A DNA stretch of 26,689 nucleotides from an uncultured Flavobacteriales bacterium (GTDB lineage Bacteria > Bacteroidota > Bacteroidia > Flavobacteriales_D > Sanyastnellaceae), in assembly GCA_937967465.1 (NCBI GenBank), contig CALBSW010000125.1, forward strand, positions 1 to 26,689. Direction: 5' to 3'. Positions 15,992 to 25,141 of the stretch are shown piece by piece. The first letter of the stretch is position 1. Each line of letters begins with the position of its first letter. The notes below the pieces were generated by a model. That model was given only the letters and a program-made list of their open reading frames with translations. It was not told where the DNA came from and searched no databases. The translations under genes and the position numbers were made by a program.

Positions 15992-16008
15992 CCGTAAATC
16001 CCTTACGG
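15992..16008. repeat. Inverted repeat upstream of recA
   Basis: CCGTAA and TTACGG, perfect 6-bp arms separated by five bases, lie in the 88-base gap between bcp and recA, 46 bases before the recA ATG. There is no T tract after it, so it is not a clear terminator. It could be an operator for recA, possibly damage-related, but no known SOS box of this phylum is matched. TACTTTG at 16020-16026, downstream of the repeat, is one base short of the TAnnTTTG -7 consensus. Confidence 0.4.
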
Positions 16009-16053
16009 ACCGGGGCCTCTACTTTGCCCTCGCTTCAATCGAAAACCACCGAC

Positions 16054-17085
16054 ATGGCATCAGACAACAAGGACAAGCTCAAGGCGCTCCAGCTCACGCT
16101 CGACCGCATCGACAAGACATACGGAAAAGGCACCGTCATGAAACTCGGCGACGAAGCTGTAGAGAAGGTGGACGCCATTTCTTCCGGCTCCCTCTCCATG
16201 GACATCGCCCTGGGGGTGGGCGGTTTCCCGCGCGGACGGGTCGTGGAGATCTACGGACCGGAAAGCTCCGGCAAGACCACCCTCGCCACCCACGCCATTG
16301 CAGAAGCCCAGAAGGCGGGCGGCATTTGCGCGTTCATTGATGCCGAACACGCATTCGACAAGTACTACGCTGAGAAATTGGGCGTGGATACCGAGAATCT
16401 GCTCATTTCACAACCGGACAATGGCGAACAGGCCCTGGAGATCGCCGACAACCTGATTCGCTCGGGTGCCATTGACCTCATCGTCATCGACTCTGTCGCC
16501 GCTTTGACGCCCCGCGCCGAAATCGAGGGAGAGATGGGAGACAGCGCAGTCGGACTTCAGGCCCGACTGATGTCCAAGGCGCTTCGCAAACTGACCTCCA
16601 CCATCAACAAGACCGGGTGCTGCTGCATCTTCATCAACCAGCTTCGCGAGAAGATTGGCGTCATGTTTGGCAATCCCGAGACCACCACTGGCGGTAACGC
16701 ACTCAAGTTCTACTCCTCCGTGCGGGTCGACATCCGCCGCAGCAGCCAGATCAAGGATGGCGACGTGGTGATGGGCAACCGGACCAAAGTCAAAATCGTG
16801 AAGAACAAGGTGGCGCCGCCGTTCCGACGCGCCGAGTTCGACATCATGTATGGCAAGGGCATTTCCAAGGCCGGTGAAATCATCGACCTCGGCGTGGACT
16901 TGGGCATCGTCAAGAAGTCGGGATCCTGGTTCAGCTATGGTGAGACCCGCCTTGGCCAAGGCCGAGACGCGGTCAAGAATCTGCTCATGGACAACCCGGA
17001 GCTCATGGAGGAACTCGAAGCCGGCATCAAGGCTGCCCTCCGCGATGAAACCGCCGAAGAGGTGGTGGAGCAGGCCGAAGCTTGA
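16054..17085 (+). CDS. recA: Recombinase RecA
   Basis: A 343-residue DNA-strand-exchange ATPase acting in homologous recombination and DNA repair. Walker A is GPESSGKT (68-75), the Walker B strand is LIVIDSVAAL (142-151), and the L1 and L2 DNA-binding loops are visible around EIEGEMGDSAVGLQARLMSKALRK and FINQLREKIGVMFGNPETTTGG. The short acidic C-terminus (DETAEEVVEQAEA) is normal. The ATG at 16054 begins MASDNKDKLKALQ, the standard N-terminus; upstream in-frame codons are the bcp shadow. The protein is intact, with no intein. Its stop overlaps the TTG preceding the TPR lipoprotein, whose preferred ATG is two bases downstream. Confidence 0.97.
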   Translation: MASDNKDKLKALQLTLDRIDKTYGKGTVMKLGDEAVEKVDAISSGSLSMDIALGVGGFPRGRVVEIYGPESSGKTTLATHAIAEAQKAGGICAFIDAEHAFDKYYAEKLGVDTENLLISQPDNGEQALEIADNLIRSGAIDLIVIDSVAALTPRAEIEGEMGDSAVGLQARLMSKALRKLTSTINKTGCCCIFINQLREKIGVMFGNPETTTGGNALKFYSSVRVDIRRSSQIKDGDVVMGNRTKVKIVKNKVAPPFRRAEFDIMYGKGISKAGEIIDLGVDLGIVKKSGSWFSYGETRLGQGRDAVKNLLMDNPELMEELEAGIKAALRDETAEEVVEQAEA

Positions 17086-17087
17086 GG

Positions 17088-18110
17088 ATGGACACAGCGC
17101 TCTCCCGGTTGGGAATCTTGGCCGTGTTCGCCATCGGGTGTGGCACTCCGGATTCAGTTGATTCGGGAGAGACGTCTGTGGCCATCTCGGATTCACTCGC
17201 GTGGCACAACGCCCGTATTCTGGAATCTCCCGGTGACGCCGATGTATATGCTGCACGGGCAGCATATCACCTGCGGCAGGGAGAAACGGGATTGGCTGTG
17301 GACGACTACGCCCTCGCCCTTCAGGTGGACTCCACCCGACTGGAGGACCGACAGACGTTGGGCGAGTTGCGGTTCGATGTACGCGATTTCGAGGGGGCCG
17401 TCCGCGAGTGGGAAGCGGCATTGCGTGTCGATCCGGACTATCCCCCTGCGCTCCTGTCCCTGGCTCGGGTTGATTTGCTGCTGCGGTCTTATGAGCCTGC
17501 GCTCCAACGCATCAACCAAGCCCTTCGCGTAGACGATCGGCTCGATGAAGCGTACTTCTTGAAAGGACGGCTCTATCTGGAAACCCGGGATACGGTCAAA
17601 GCAGTCAGTTCTTTCCAGACGGCTGCGGAGGTCAACCCGAATCGCTATGATGCCTTCATTCAACTGGGATTGCTCTATGCTGGTGCAGGAAACGATCTGG
17701 CCCTGGAGTATTTCAGGACGGCCCGCAGCCTGAGGCCCAACAGCATTGAGGCCATCTATGACGAGGCCATCTACCTCCAGGAAAGTGGGGCTGTGGCCTC
17801 CGAGCGGTATGGTCAGGCCTTGGACCTTTACGACCGCATTCTGGAACTCGACAGCATGAATGCCTCTGCAGCCTTCAACAAGGGCTTCGTCTACCTCGAG
17901 TACCTCGCGCAGTATGACAGCGCGGAGATCTGGTTCGATGAGGCCATCGCCCGCCTCCCCTACTACCACCAGGCCCACTACAACCGGGGCTTGGCCATCG
18001 AGAGCCAAGGCCGGGATCAGGAAGCGCTGCAAGCGTATGAAGCGGCTTTGGCCCTGGATCCCACCTACACACCTGCGGCCCTCGCCAAAGGAAGGGTACT
18101 CGGTCAGTGA
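17088..18110 (+). CDS. TPR-repeat lipoprotein downstream of recA
   Basis: A 340-residue protein with a lipoprotein signal: a hydrophobic segment (LGILAVFA) ending in AIGC, with Cys18 as the likely lipid-modified residue. The remainder, about 40-338, consists of seven to eight tetratricopeptide-like helix pairs, with typical spacing of aromatic and alanine positions (for example AVREWEAALRVDPDYPPALL, QEALQAYEAALALDPTYTPAA). It probably sits in the periplasm-facing outer or inner membrane and acts as a protein-binding scaffold; no partner can be named. ATG 17088 is two bases after the recA stop, so the two may be co-transcribed, although a functional link to recombination is unlikely. Transcription should end at the hairpin at 18144-18178. 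Confidence 0.82.
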   Translation: MDTALSRLGILAVFAIGCGTPDSVDSGETSVAISDSLAWHNARILESPGDADVYAARAAYHLRQGETGLAVDDYALALQVDSTRLEDRQTLGELRFDVRDFEGAVREWEAALRVDPDYPPALLSLARVDLLLRSYEPALQRINQALRVDDRLDEAYFLKGRLYLETRDTVKAVSSFQTAAEVNPNRYDAFIQLGLLYAGAGNDLALEYFRTARSLRPNSIEAIYDEAIYLQESGAVASERYGQALDLYDRILELDSMNASAAFNKGFVYLEYLAQYDSAEIWFDEAIARLPYYHQAHYNRGLAIESQGRDQEALQAYEAALALDPTYTPAALAKGRVLGQ

Positions 18111-18143
18111 GTCCGCTGGAGTTTTAGAAACGACATGTTGTTG

Positions 18144-18178
18144 CATGAAAAAGCCGGCGCTGGGCCGGCTTTTTCATG
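18144..18178. terminator. Strong bidirectional terminator between the TPR gene and rplT
   Basis: Perfect 15-bp inverted repeat with a 5-base loop: arms 18144-18158 (CATGAAAAAGCCGGC) and 18164-18178 (GCCGGCTTTTTCATG). The GC core is flanked by A5 on one side and T5 on the other, so an RNA hairpin followed by a U tract forms in both directions. It lies between two convergent stops (18110 and 18194) and should end both the recA-TPR and the thrS-infC-rpmI-rplT transcripts. Confidence 0.93.
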
Positions 18179-18193
18179 GGTGGGAAGTGGTGA

Positions 18194-18538
18194 TCACTTC
18201 ACCTGGTCCACCACGGCCTTGAAGGCTGCGGGGTGGTTCAGAGCGAGGTCGGCGAGGACCTTGCGGTTGAGCTCAATGCCCTTCTTGTGGCACTGGCCCA
18301 TGAATTGGGAGTAGCTCATGCCGTGCTGGCGTGCACCGGCGTTGATCCGCTGGATCCAGAGGGAGCGGAACTGGCGCTTCTTGAGCTTGCGACCGACGTA
18401 AGCGTAGGTCAGGCCTTTCTCCACCGCGTTTTTGGCGACGGTCCAGACATTCTTGCGGGCACCGTAGTACCCTTTGGCCATTTTCAGGACTTTCTTCCGA
18501 CGCGCTCGGCTGGCGACGGCATTGTTTGAACGAGGCAT
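18194..18538 (-). CDS. rplT: Ribosomal protein bL20
   Basis: A 114-residue, highly basic protein of the large ribosomal subunit, needed early in 50S assembly. Family motifs are clear: MPRSNNAVASRARRKKVLKMAKGYYGARK in the long N-terminal helix, then YAYVGRKLKKRQFRSLWIQRINAGARQHGMSYSQFM. Length is normal. Each of these is quoted only as a pattern; the whole protein is unmistakable. It is the last gene of the thrS operon and ends 16 bases before the shared terminator. A structured element just upstream (18553-18597) may mediate feedback control by L20 itself. Confidence 0.97.
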   Translation of the reverse strand: MPRSNNAVASRARRKKVLKMAKGYYGARKNVWTVAKNAVEKGLTYAYVGRKLKKRQFRSLWIQRINAGARQHGMSYSQFMGQCHKKGIELNRKVLADLALNHPAAFKAVVDQVK

Positions 18539-18552
18539 GTTCTATTGGATTT

Positions 18553-18597
18553 GGCGGACAGCGTCCCGCACAGGCGGGATCTTTGGGGCTGGACGCC
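18553..18597 (-). promoter_or_regulatory. Candidate structured RNA leader before rplT (possible L20-binding element)
   Basis: In the 74-base gap between rpmI and rplT the minus-strand RNA can fold into a stacked hairpin. The outer arms are GGCGUCCAGC and GCUGUCCGCC (eight pairs with a 2x2 internal loop). An eight-base bulge (CCCAAAGA) follows on one side. The inner stem UCCCGC/GCGGGA is perfect with a CUGU loop. It ends 14 bases before the rplT start codon. Ribosomal protein L20 is known to repress its own operon by binding leader or intergenic mRNA structures in other phyla; that this element does so here is inference. Confidence 0.45.
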
Positions 18598-18612
18598 GGT
18601 TTGGATTCTGGT

Positions 18613-18807
18613 TCAGATGCCCAACTGGGTCTTGATGTTCGGCGTGTCCGCCTTGCTCACCAGGCCCGTTTGGGTCAGGTTGCGCTTCTGCTTCGTCCCC
18701 TTCTTGGTCAGAATGTGGGACTTGAAGGCGTGCTTGCGCTTGAGCTTTCCCGTGCCGGTCACGGTGAAACGCTTCTTGGCGCTGCTCTTGGTCTTCATCT
18801 TCGGCAT
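18613..18807 (-). CDS. rpmI: Ribosomal protein bL35
   Basis: A 64-residue, lysine-rich large-subunit protein. It starts MPKMKTKSSAKKRFTVTGTG and continues with KLKRKHAFKSHIL and KKGTKQKRNL, which are the family signatures; length matches bL35. It lies between infC (43 bases upstream) and rplT (74 bases downstream), the conserved infC-rpmI-rplT order. The shared promoter is probably that of thrS. Confidence 0.97.
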   Translation of the reverse strand: MPKMKTKSSAKKRFTVTGTGKLKRKHAFKSHILTKKGTKQKRNLTQTGLVSKADTPNIKTQLGI

Positions 18808-18850
18808 GTCGTCCGTATATGGTGGTTCAGGCTGAAGCCCTCCCCGGGAT

Positions 18851-19412
18851 TTACTTTTTCGGTCGGAGCGTGATGAACATCCGCTTCCCTTCCAGTTTCG
18901 GCATCAGCTCCACCGTGCCCACATCCTCCAGCTCCTGCGCAAAACGCAGCAACAGGATTTCTCCGCGCTCCTTGAAGACGATGCTCCTTCCGCGGAAGAA
19001 GACGTGCGCCTTGAGCTTGTTGCCCTCCTCGAGGAACTTGCGGGCGTGCTTGACCTTGAAGTTGAAATCGTGGTCGTCCGTGTTGGGACCGAAACGAATC
19101 TCCTTCTGGGTCACCTTGGCCTGATTGGCCTTGATCTCCTTCTGCTTCTTCTTCTGATCGTACAGGAACTTCTGGTAGTTCAGAATCCTGCAGACCGGAG
19201 GATCCGCTTTCGGGGAAATCTCCACAAGGTCCAGCTCCTGCTCCTCGGCCAACTTGATGGCATCCTCCAATTCGACGATGTCGGCATCGCCAACATTGTC
19301 ACCGACCAATCGCACCTTGGACGCCCGGATTTCCCGGTTCGTCTTGTGCGGATTCTTTTTGATCACCCGGGCTGGGCCACGGGATCGTCTGCGTCGAATA
19401 GCGATGGTGCTA

Positions 19413-19429
<17 letters not shown>
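18851..19429 (-). CDS. infC: Translation initiation factor IF-3
   Basis: Binds the 30S subunit and checks start-codon pairing. The N-terminal domain motif INxxI-type segment is NREIRASKVRLVGDNVGDADIVELEDAI in pattern; the linker is the lysine-rich KKKQKEIKANQ; the C-terminal domain has EIRFGPNTDDHDFNFKVKHARKFLEEG. No ATG is available near the expected start. The outermost start is TTG at 19429, giving 192 residues and a 17-base overlap with the end of thrS. ATC (19405) or ATT (19399), just before the RRRRSRGPAR stretch, are alternatives. Rare starts on infC are a known autoregulation device in other bacteria, so the exact N-terminus is left open. rpmI and rplT follow on the same transcript. 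Confidence 0.93.
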
Positions 19430-21374
<1,945 letters not shown>

Positions 21375-21392
21375 GACGTCGGGATTCGCCGG

Positions 21393-21400
21393 CAAAGATA
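21393..21400 (-). promoter_or_regulatory. Candidate -7 promoter box for the thrS operon
   Basis: On the minus strand the sequence TATCTTTG (21400 to 21393) is a full match to the Bacteroidota -7 consensus TAnnTTTG. It ends 18 bases before the thrS ATG, which would give a leader of about 10-15 bases. No TTTG is present 19-21 bases further upstream, so the -33 element is missing or weak. Confidence 0.45.
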
Positions 21401-21508
21401 ATCCCGGCCCCGCCGCCCACGGCCCCGCTTCCAAAAGGATGCCAAAAGGCCGGTTGGAAAGGCGGTCCGACAGACGACACCCCCGCATTTCCGCATTGTC
21501 CAAATGGT

Positions 21509-21525
21509 GCCGGGATGGTCCCGGC
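21509..21525. repeat. Short perfect inverted repeat before the 21549 gene
   Basis: GCCGGGA and TCCCGGC, 7-bp arms with a 3-base loop, end 23 bases before the ATG of the exported protein. It could fold in the leader RNA or serve as a protein-binding palindrome. There is no T tract, so a terminator is unlikely. Confidence 0.35.
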
Positions 21526-21548
21526 CCTTCACCCACAATGCTTCGTCC

Positions 21549-22229
21549 ATGACGCACTCCCCTCTCCTCCCCTTGGCACTGGCGCTTCTGATGCCGGCCA
21601 CCCTCTTCGCCGCCCCGCAGGACCTGCGCGACTTTGACACCTTCATTCACCACATCCGCCAGGAGACTGCGTCGGGCCACCCCGAGCGCATCGCGGATTG
21701 CTTTGCGCCCATGGTCATCACCGAGGACGGGTGTGAACCGCAAACCTTCGGCGATGCATTGGCCCCGGATGCACTGCGGTTCGGCTGGAAACAGGTGGGC
21801 GCCGACATCGCCCGCTTTGCAGATGGATTTGTCCTCGTCAATGTAGATGGCACCATGACCAACCTTCACGCCCGGGCCGCGGGACAACCCCACTACCTCG
21901 ACATCCTCGGCGACCGGGTGAAACTGCGTCGGGAGGCCGGATCCAGCGGCGCGATCATCGCCATGTTGGACCTCGGCACCATTCCGGGCGCCATCGATCC
22001 GACGCGGTGGACCGTGACCCGGGACGACGTGCAATGGACTCCGGTGATCGTTCACGTGCCGGACATGGGCAAAGTGAAGGGGTACATCGGCGAAGATTAT
22101 GTGCGGCAATCGACCTCCAAAGGCGACCTCAAACTGACCGCGCGCTACGACGGCAGCCGCTGGGCGCTGACCGGTTATGAGCGCATTCGACCCGAACTCG
22201 CGGTCAAGGGCGGGGTGCCCACACCTTGA
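21549..22229 (+). CDS. Exported protein of unknown function
   Basis: A 226-residue protein with a clear signal peptide (LLPLALALLMPATLFA, cleavage near FAA-PQ at residues 20-23). The mature part begins QDLRDFDTFIHHIRQETASGHPERIADCF, which resembles the opening helix of small exported proteins that carry an NTF2-like or DUF4440-like fold, but I cannot confirm a family. A central segment, VNVDGTMTNLHARAAGQPHYLDILGDRVKLRREAG in pattern, suggests a substrate- or ligand-binding beta domain; a final strand set includes WALTGYERI. The ATG at 21549 is chosen because the signal peptide starts there; 15 in-frame codons upstream are unlike any leader. Its end overlaps the end of the DUF4442 gene on the other strand by 26 bases. 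Confidence 0.68.
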   Translation: MTHSPLLPLALALLMPATLFAAPQDLRDFDTFIHHIRQETASGHPERIADCFAPMVITEDGCEPQTFGDALAPDALRFGWKQVGADIARFADGFVLVNVDGTMTNLHARAAGQPHYLDILGDRVKLRREAGSSGAIIAMLDLGTIPGAIDPTRWTVTRDDVQWTPVIVHVPDMGKVKGYIGEDYVRQSTSKGDLKLTARYDGSRWALTGYERIRPELAVKGGVPTP

Positions 22230-22710
22230 GGTGCCAATGCACGGTGGCCTGGGCGCAATGTTCGCCCCGGGCGTCGTAAAGCGATGAGGTCAACGCCAAG
22301 CGCGCGACGCCCTCCTTCTCCAGCACGCCGGACAGTTCTTGGACTTCCGGCGTGTTGCGTGGGGCGCGAACGACGCAATCTCCCTTGGGCTTGGCGAGGT
22401 AGTCCACTTCCAGGCGGGACATGATGATGCGGTAGTCCCGCATTCCCACTTCGAGCAACACCGTGGCGCCCGAGCCGAATTCCAAGGCCGTGGCCATCGC
22501 GCAAGCGTGCATGCCACCGAGGTGGTTGCGGTTGGACCGGCGGTCCGGCAAGGCCACGCTCACCTCATCTGGACCTATGGCCGCGATGCGGATGCGGTGT
22601 GGACGGTTGAACGGCAAGGCCACCCGCATCAGCCGATCCAAGGCCTTGGGCTGACCCGCTCTGGCGGCCTCGAGTGCCCGCCCTGCGCGGGCTGCCACCC
22701 ACGCGTTCAC
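22204..22710 (-). CDS. DUF4442-family hotdog-fold protein (thioesterase-like)
   Basis: A 168-residue protein resembling the DUF4442/YiiD C-terminal hotdog family, which is related to PaaI-type acyl-CoA thioesterases. The signature stretch is RRSNRNHLGGMHACAMATALEFGSG (quoted as a pattern around residues 58-82); the NHxGxxHACA part marks the central hotdog helix. An N-terminal helix precedes MRVALPFNRPHRIRI. The substrate is unknown. The start is a GTG at 22710 that overlaps the stop of the MazG-like gene (GTGA), so the two are coupled. Its 3' end overlaps the 3' end of the convergent exported-protein gene by 26 bases, leaving no room for a classical terminator. Confidence 0.78.
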   Translation of the reverse strand: MNAWVAARAGRALEAARAGQPKALDRLMRVALPFNRPHRIRIAAIGPDEVSVALPDRRSNRNHLGGMHACAMATALEFGSGATVLLEVGMRDYRIIMSRLEVDYLAKPKGDCVVRAPRNTPEVQELSGVLEKEGVARLALTSSLYDARGEHCAQATVHWHLKVWAPRP

Positions 22711-23129
22711 GACGCAGTGTTTTCAAGGCGCACACCGGCCTTGGTCAGCGCTCCTGCGATGTCAGGACGGAAATAATTCGGGCCCTTCATGACTTTGCCG
22801 TCCTCGCGGTAAATGGGTTTTCCGTCCTCTCCCAGCTTGGACATGTTGGACGCTTGAATGGTCCGGAACACGTCGGCCATCACATCCTGCATGCCGTGGG
22901 AGACCATGGTCCCACACAAGATGTACAGCATGTCCCCGAGGGCATCGGCCACTTCCACCATGTCCCCGTCGCGGACGGCCTCGAGGTATTCGTCATTCTC
23001 CTCGGCCATCAACTTGTGACGGAGGACCATCTCCTCCGGGGTGATGGCCACGGTGGGCGCCGTCTCGTGGCGCAATCCATACGTGGTGTGAAACAGGCCC
23101 ACGGCCTCCGTGCATTCTTTGAGCGTCAT
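22707..23129 (-). CDS. MazG-like / phosphoribosyl-ATP pyrophosphohydrolase-like NTP pyrophosphatase
   Basis: A 140-residue all-alpha protein. The metal-binding ExxE...ExxD pattern of the MazG/PRA-PH superfamily is visible: Glu44-Glu47 (AEENDEYLEA) and Glu59-Asp62 (VEVADALGDMLYI). Members hydrolyse nucleoside triphosphates to monophosphate and pyrophosphate, often for house-cleaning of damaged nucleotides. The C-terminal stretch SNMSKLGEDGKPIYREDGKV is a known feature of the short stand-alone subgroup annotated as phosphoribosyl-ATP diphosphatase-like. No histidine-biosynthesis genes are nearby, so a role in histidine synthesis is unlikely. The ATG at 23129 is chosen at the start of the conserved helix; 128 upstream in-frame codons run antisense to moxR. 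Confidence 0.82.
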   Translation of the reverse strand: MTLKECTEAVGLFHTTYGLRHETAPTVAITPEEMVLRHKLMAEENDEYLEAVRDGDMVEVADALGDMLYILCGTMVSHGMQDVMADVFRTIQASNMSKLGEDGKPIYREDGKVMKGPNYFRPDIAGALTKAGVRLENTAS

Positions 23130-23191
23130 GTGGCCAAGATGGGCAACATCTTTTAACCGGACCCCCGCCTGTGTCTGACACGACCTCCGGC

Positions 23192-23199
23192 TATTTTTG
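23192..23199 (+). promoter_or_regulatory. Candidate -7 promoter box for the moxR (bat) operon
   Basis: TATTTTTG is a full match to the Bacteroidota consensus TAnnTTTG and lies 36 bases before the moxR ATG at 23236. Transcription would begin at about 23205, with a leader near 30 bases. No clear TTTG or TTG lies 19-21 bases upstream, so the -33 element is not evident. Confidence 0.45.
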
Positions 23200-23235
23200 A
23201 AGTTGCCGAAACAATTCGGAATCAAACCTCGCCCC

Positions 23236-24273
23236 ATGGACACCGTGCCCACAGCCCCGATCGCCAATCCTGCGACCCAAGGCCACCCCGACATCCAGGC
23301 CCTCACCGAGCGCATTGCCGCTGCCAGCCGATTCGTCGACCCGCTTCGCCACGAAGTCGGCAAACGGGTCATTGGCCAGAAAGGCATGGTGGACCACCTT
23401 CTGATTGGCCTGCTGGCCGACGGACACGTCCTGTTGGAAGGGGTGCCGGGCCTCGCCAAAACGCTGGCCATCCAAACGTTGAGCCAAGCGGTGGCTGTGG
23501 ACTTCAACCGCATTCAGTTCACCCCGGACTTGCTCCCCGCTGATGTGGTGGGCACCATGATTTACAACCAGAAGGAAGAAGCCTTCTCCGTGAGCAAAGG
23601 GCCCATTTTCGCCCACTTCGTCCTCGCCGACGAGATCAACCGTGCTCCCGCCAAGGTGCAAAGCGCCTTGCTCGAGGCCATGCAGGAGCGTCAGGTGACC
23701 ATCGGCTCGGAGACCTTCCCCCTGCCCAAACCGTTCCTCGTTCTGGCCACCCAGAATCCCGTCGAGCAGGAAGGCACCTACCCCCTGCCCGAAGCGCAGG
23801 TCGATCGATTCCTGTTGAAAGTGGTGCTGGACTATCCGACGGCAGAAGAGGAGCAGCACATCTTGAGGGCGCAGGTCGCATCGGGACCCCAGCCCAGCAT
23901 CCAATCCGTGGTGAAACCGGATGAATTGCTCCAAGCCCGCGAGCTCGTCCGGGAGGTTTACATGGATGAAAAAGTGGAGCGCTACATCGTCCAGCTGGTC
24001 AATGCGACCCGCCGTCCCGAAAACCAGGGGTTGGGCCACTTGAAGCCGCTCATCGGCTTCGGCGCCTCGCCGCGGGCCACCATCGGACTCGCCCTCGCCG
24101 GCAAGGCCAAGGCCTTCATGTCGGGCCGGGGATACGTCATTCCAGAGGACATCCGCAGCGTGGCCATGAGCGTTTTGCGCCACCGCGTGGGGTTGACCTT
24201 CGAGGCGGAAGCCGAGGAAATCAGCCAAGAGCAGATCGTCACCGAAATCCTCGACCAGGTCCAAGTCCCCTGA
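23236..24273 (+). CDS. MoxR-family AAA+ ATPase
   Basis: A 345-residue AAA+ ATPase of the MoxR branch. Walker A is GVPGLAKT (69-76), Walker B is FVLADEINRAP with Asp132-Glu133, and sensor 1 is LATQNPVEQEGTYPLPEAQVDRF (quoted as a pattern, 170-192). These proteins act as chaperones with VWA-domain partners, helping to insert cofactors or mature membrane and envelope complexes. The ATG at 23236 is preferred to the upstream TTG at 23197, because the latter lies inside the -7 box. It heads a compact operon: the DUF58 gene starts one base after its stop. Confidence 0.93.
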   Translation: MDTVPTAPIANPATQGHPDIQALTERIAAASRFVDPLRHEVGKRVIGQKGMVDHLLIGLLADGHVLLEGVPGLAKTLAIQTLSQAVAVDFNRIQFTPDLLPADVVGTMIYNQKEEAFSVSKGPIFAHFVLADEINRAPAKVQSALLEAMQERQVTIGSETFPLPKPFLVLATQNPVEQEGTYPLPEAQVDRFLLKVVLDYPTAEEEQHILRAQVASGPQPSIQSVVKPDELLQARELVREVYMDEKVERYIVQLVNATRRPENQGLGHLKPLIGFGASPRATIGLALAGKAKAFMSGRGYVIPEDIRSVAMSVLRHRVGLTFEAEAEEISQEQIVTEILDQVQVP

Positions 24274-24274
24274 C

Positions 24275-25141
24275 ATGGAAGCTGCGGAGCTGATTCGCCG
24301 TGTCCGGCGCGTGGAATTGCGCGCCCGTGGTTTGAGCCACCAGATTTTTTCTGGTGAATACCACAGCGCATTCAAAGGGCGCGGCATGGCTTTCAGCGAA
24401 AACCGGGCCTACCAGCACGGCGACGAGATCCGCACCATCGATTGGAACGTGACCGCCAGGATGCGGTCGCCCTACGTCAAGGTGTTCCAGGAGGAGCGCG
24501 AATTGACCGCCATGTTGCTCATCGATGTGAGCGCTTCGGGCCGCATTGGAAGCCGGGGCAGCACCAAACGGGAATTGGCTGCTGAACTCGCCGCCGTCCT
24601 CGCTTTCTCCGCAGGACAGAACAACGACAAGATTGGCGCCCTCCTCTTCAGCGACCGGGTGGAGCGGTTCATTCCGCCCAAAAAAGGACGCAGCCACATT
24701 CTCCGCATTGTCCGGGAGATCATCGACCTCGAACCCGAGGGAACGGGCACCGACGTGAAGGAAGCGCTGGAGCACTTCAACCGCGCGATGAAGAAGCGAA
24801 CCATCGCCTTTCTCATCAGCGACCTCCAAGACAGCGGCTTTGACGACATCCTGAAGCGGACCGCCCGCAAGCACGACCTCGTGGCCCTCCAACTCCGGGA
24901 CACCATCGAGGGCCAAGCCACCAAGCTCGGCTGGATTTCAGGGGTGGATCCAGAATCCGGTACGTCGGGGCACATTGCCACCACCTCCCGCCGCTGGCGC
25001 ACCCGTTACGAGCGGGCCATCGCAGCGCACCAAACTGAATTGGAGGCCCTGATGAAGAAGTCCGGCATCGACCATGCCATCCTTCAAACGGGCCGGCCTT
25101 ACGTGCAACCGTTGATGCAATTGTTTGACCGCCGTGGCTGA
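24275..25141 (+). CDS. DUF58 domain protein (VWA-like partner of MoxR)
   Basis: A 288-residue soluble protein. The DUF58 signature GRGMAFSENRAYQHGDEIRTIDWNVTARM (pattern at about 36-64) links to a von Willebrand factor A-type fold, with MIDAS-like LLIDVSASG (Asp-x-Ser-x-Ser) near 82-90 and a second metal-site region around GTGTDVKEAL. It lacks the N-terminal membrane helices found in some DUF58 proteins, as is usual for the Bacteroidota bat-operon version. It is expected to act with the adjacent MoxR ATPase. It overlaps the next gene by eight bases if that gene starts at the GTG at 25134. Confidence 0.9.
   Translation: MEAAELIRRVRRVELRARGLSHQIFSGEYHSAFKGRGMAFSENRAYQHGDEIRTIDWNVTARMRSPYVKVFQEERELTAMLLIDVSASGRIGSRGSTKRELAAELAAVLAFSAGQNNDKIGALLFSDRVERFIPPKKGRSHILRIVREIIDLEPEGTGTDVKEALEHFNRAMKKRTIAFLISDLQDSGFDDILKRTARKHDLVALQLRDTIEGQATKLGWISGVDPESGTSGHIATTSRRWRTRYERAIAAHQTELEALMKKSGIDHAILQTGRPYVQPLMQLFDRRG

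Noticed and set aside
15405..15992. A 196-codon upstream extension of the priA reading frame
   Set aside because: It lies antisense to the whole bcp gene, shows no PriA-like sequence, and the conserved N-terminal domain begins at the ATG at 15404.
21375..22109. A 245-codon upstream extension of the thrS reading frame
   Set aside because: It is antisense to the exported-protein gene and precedes the conserved TGS domain, which starts at the ATG at 21374.
23197..23235. TTG start for MoxR at 23197
   Set aside because: This start lies within the candidate -7 promoter box and adds 13 residues unlike the family; ATG 23236 is preferred.
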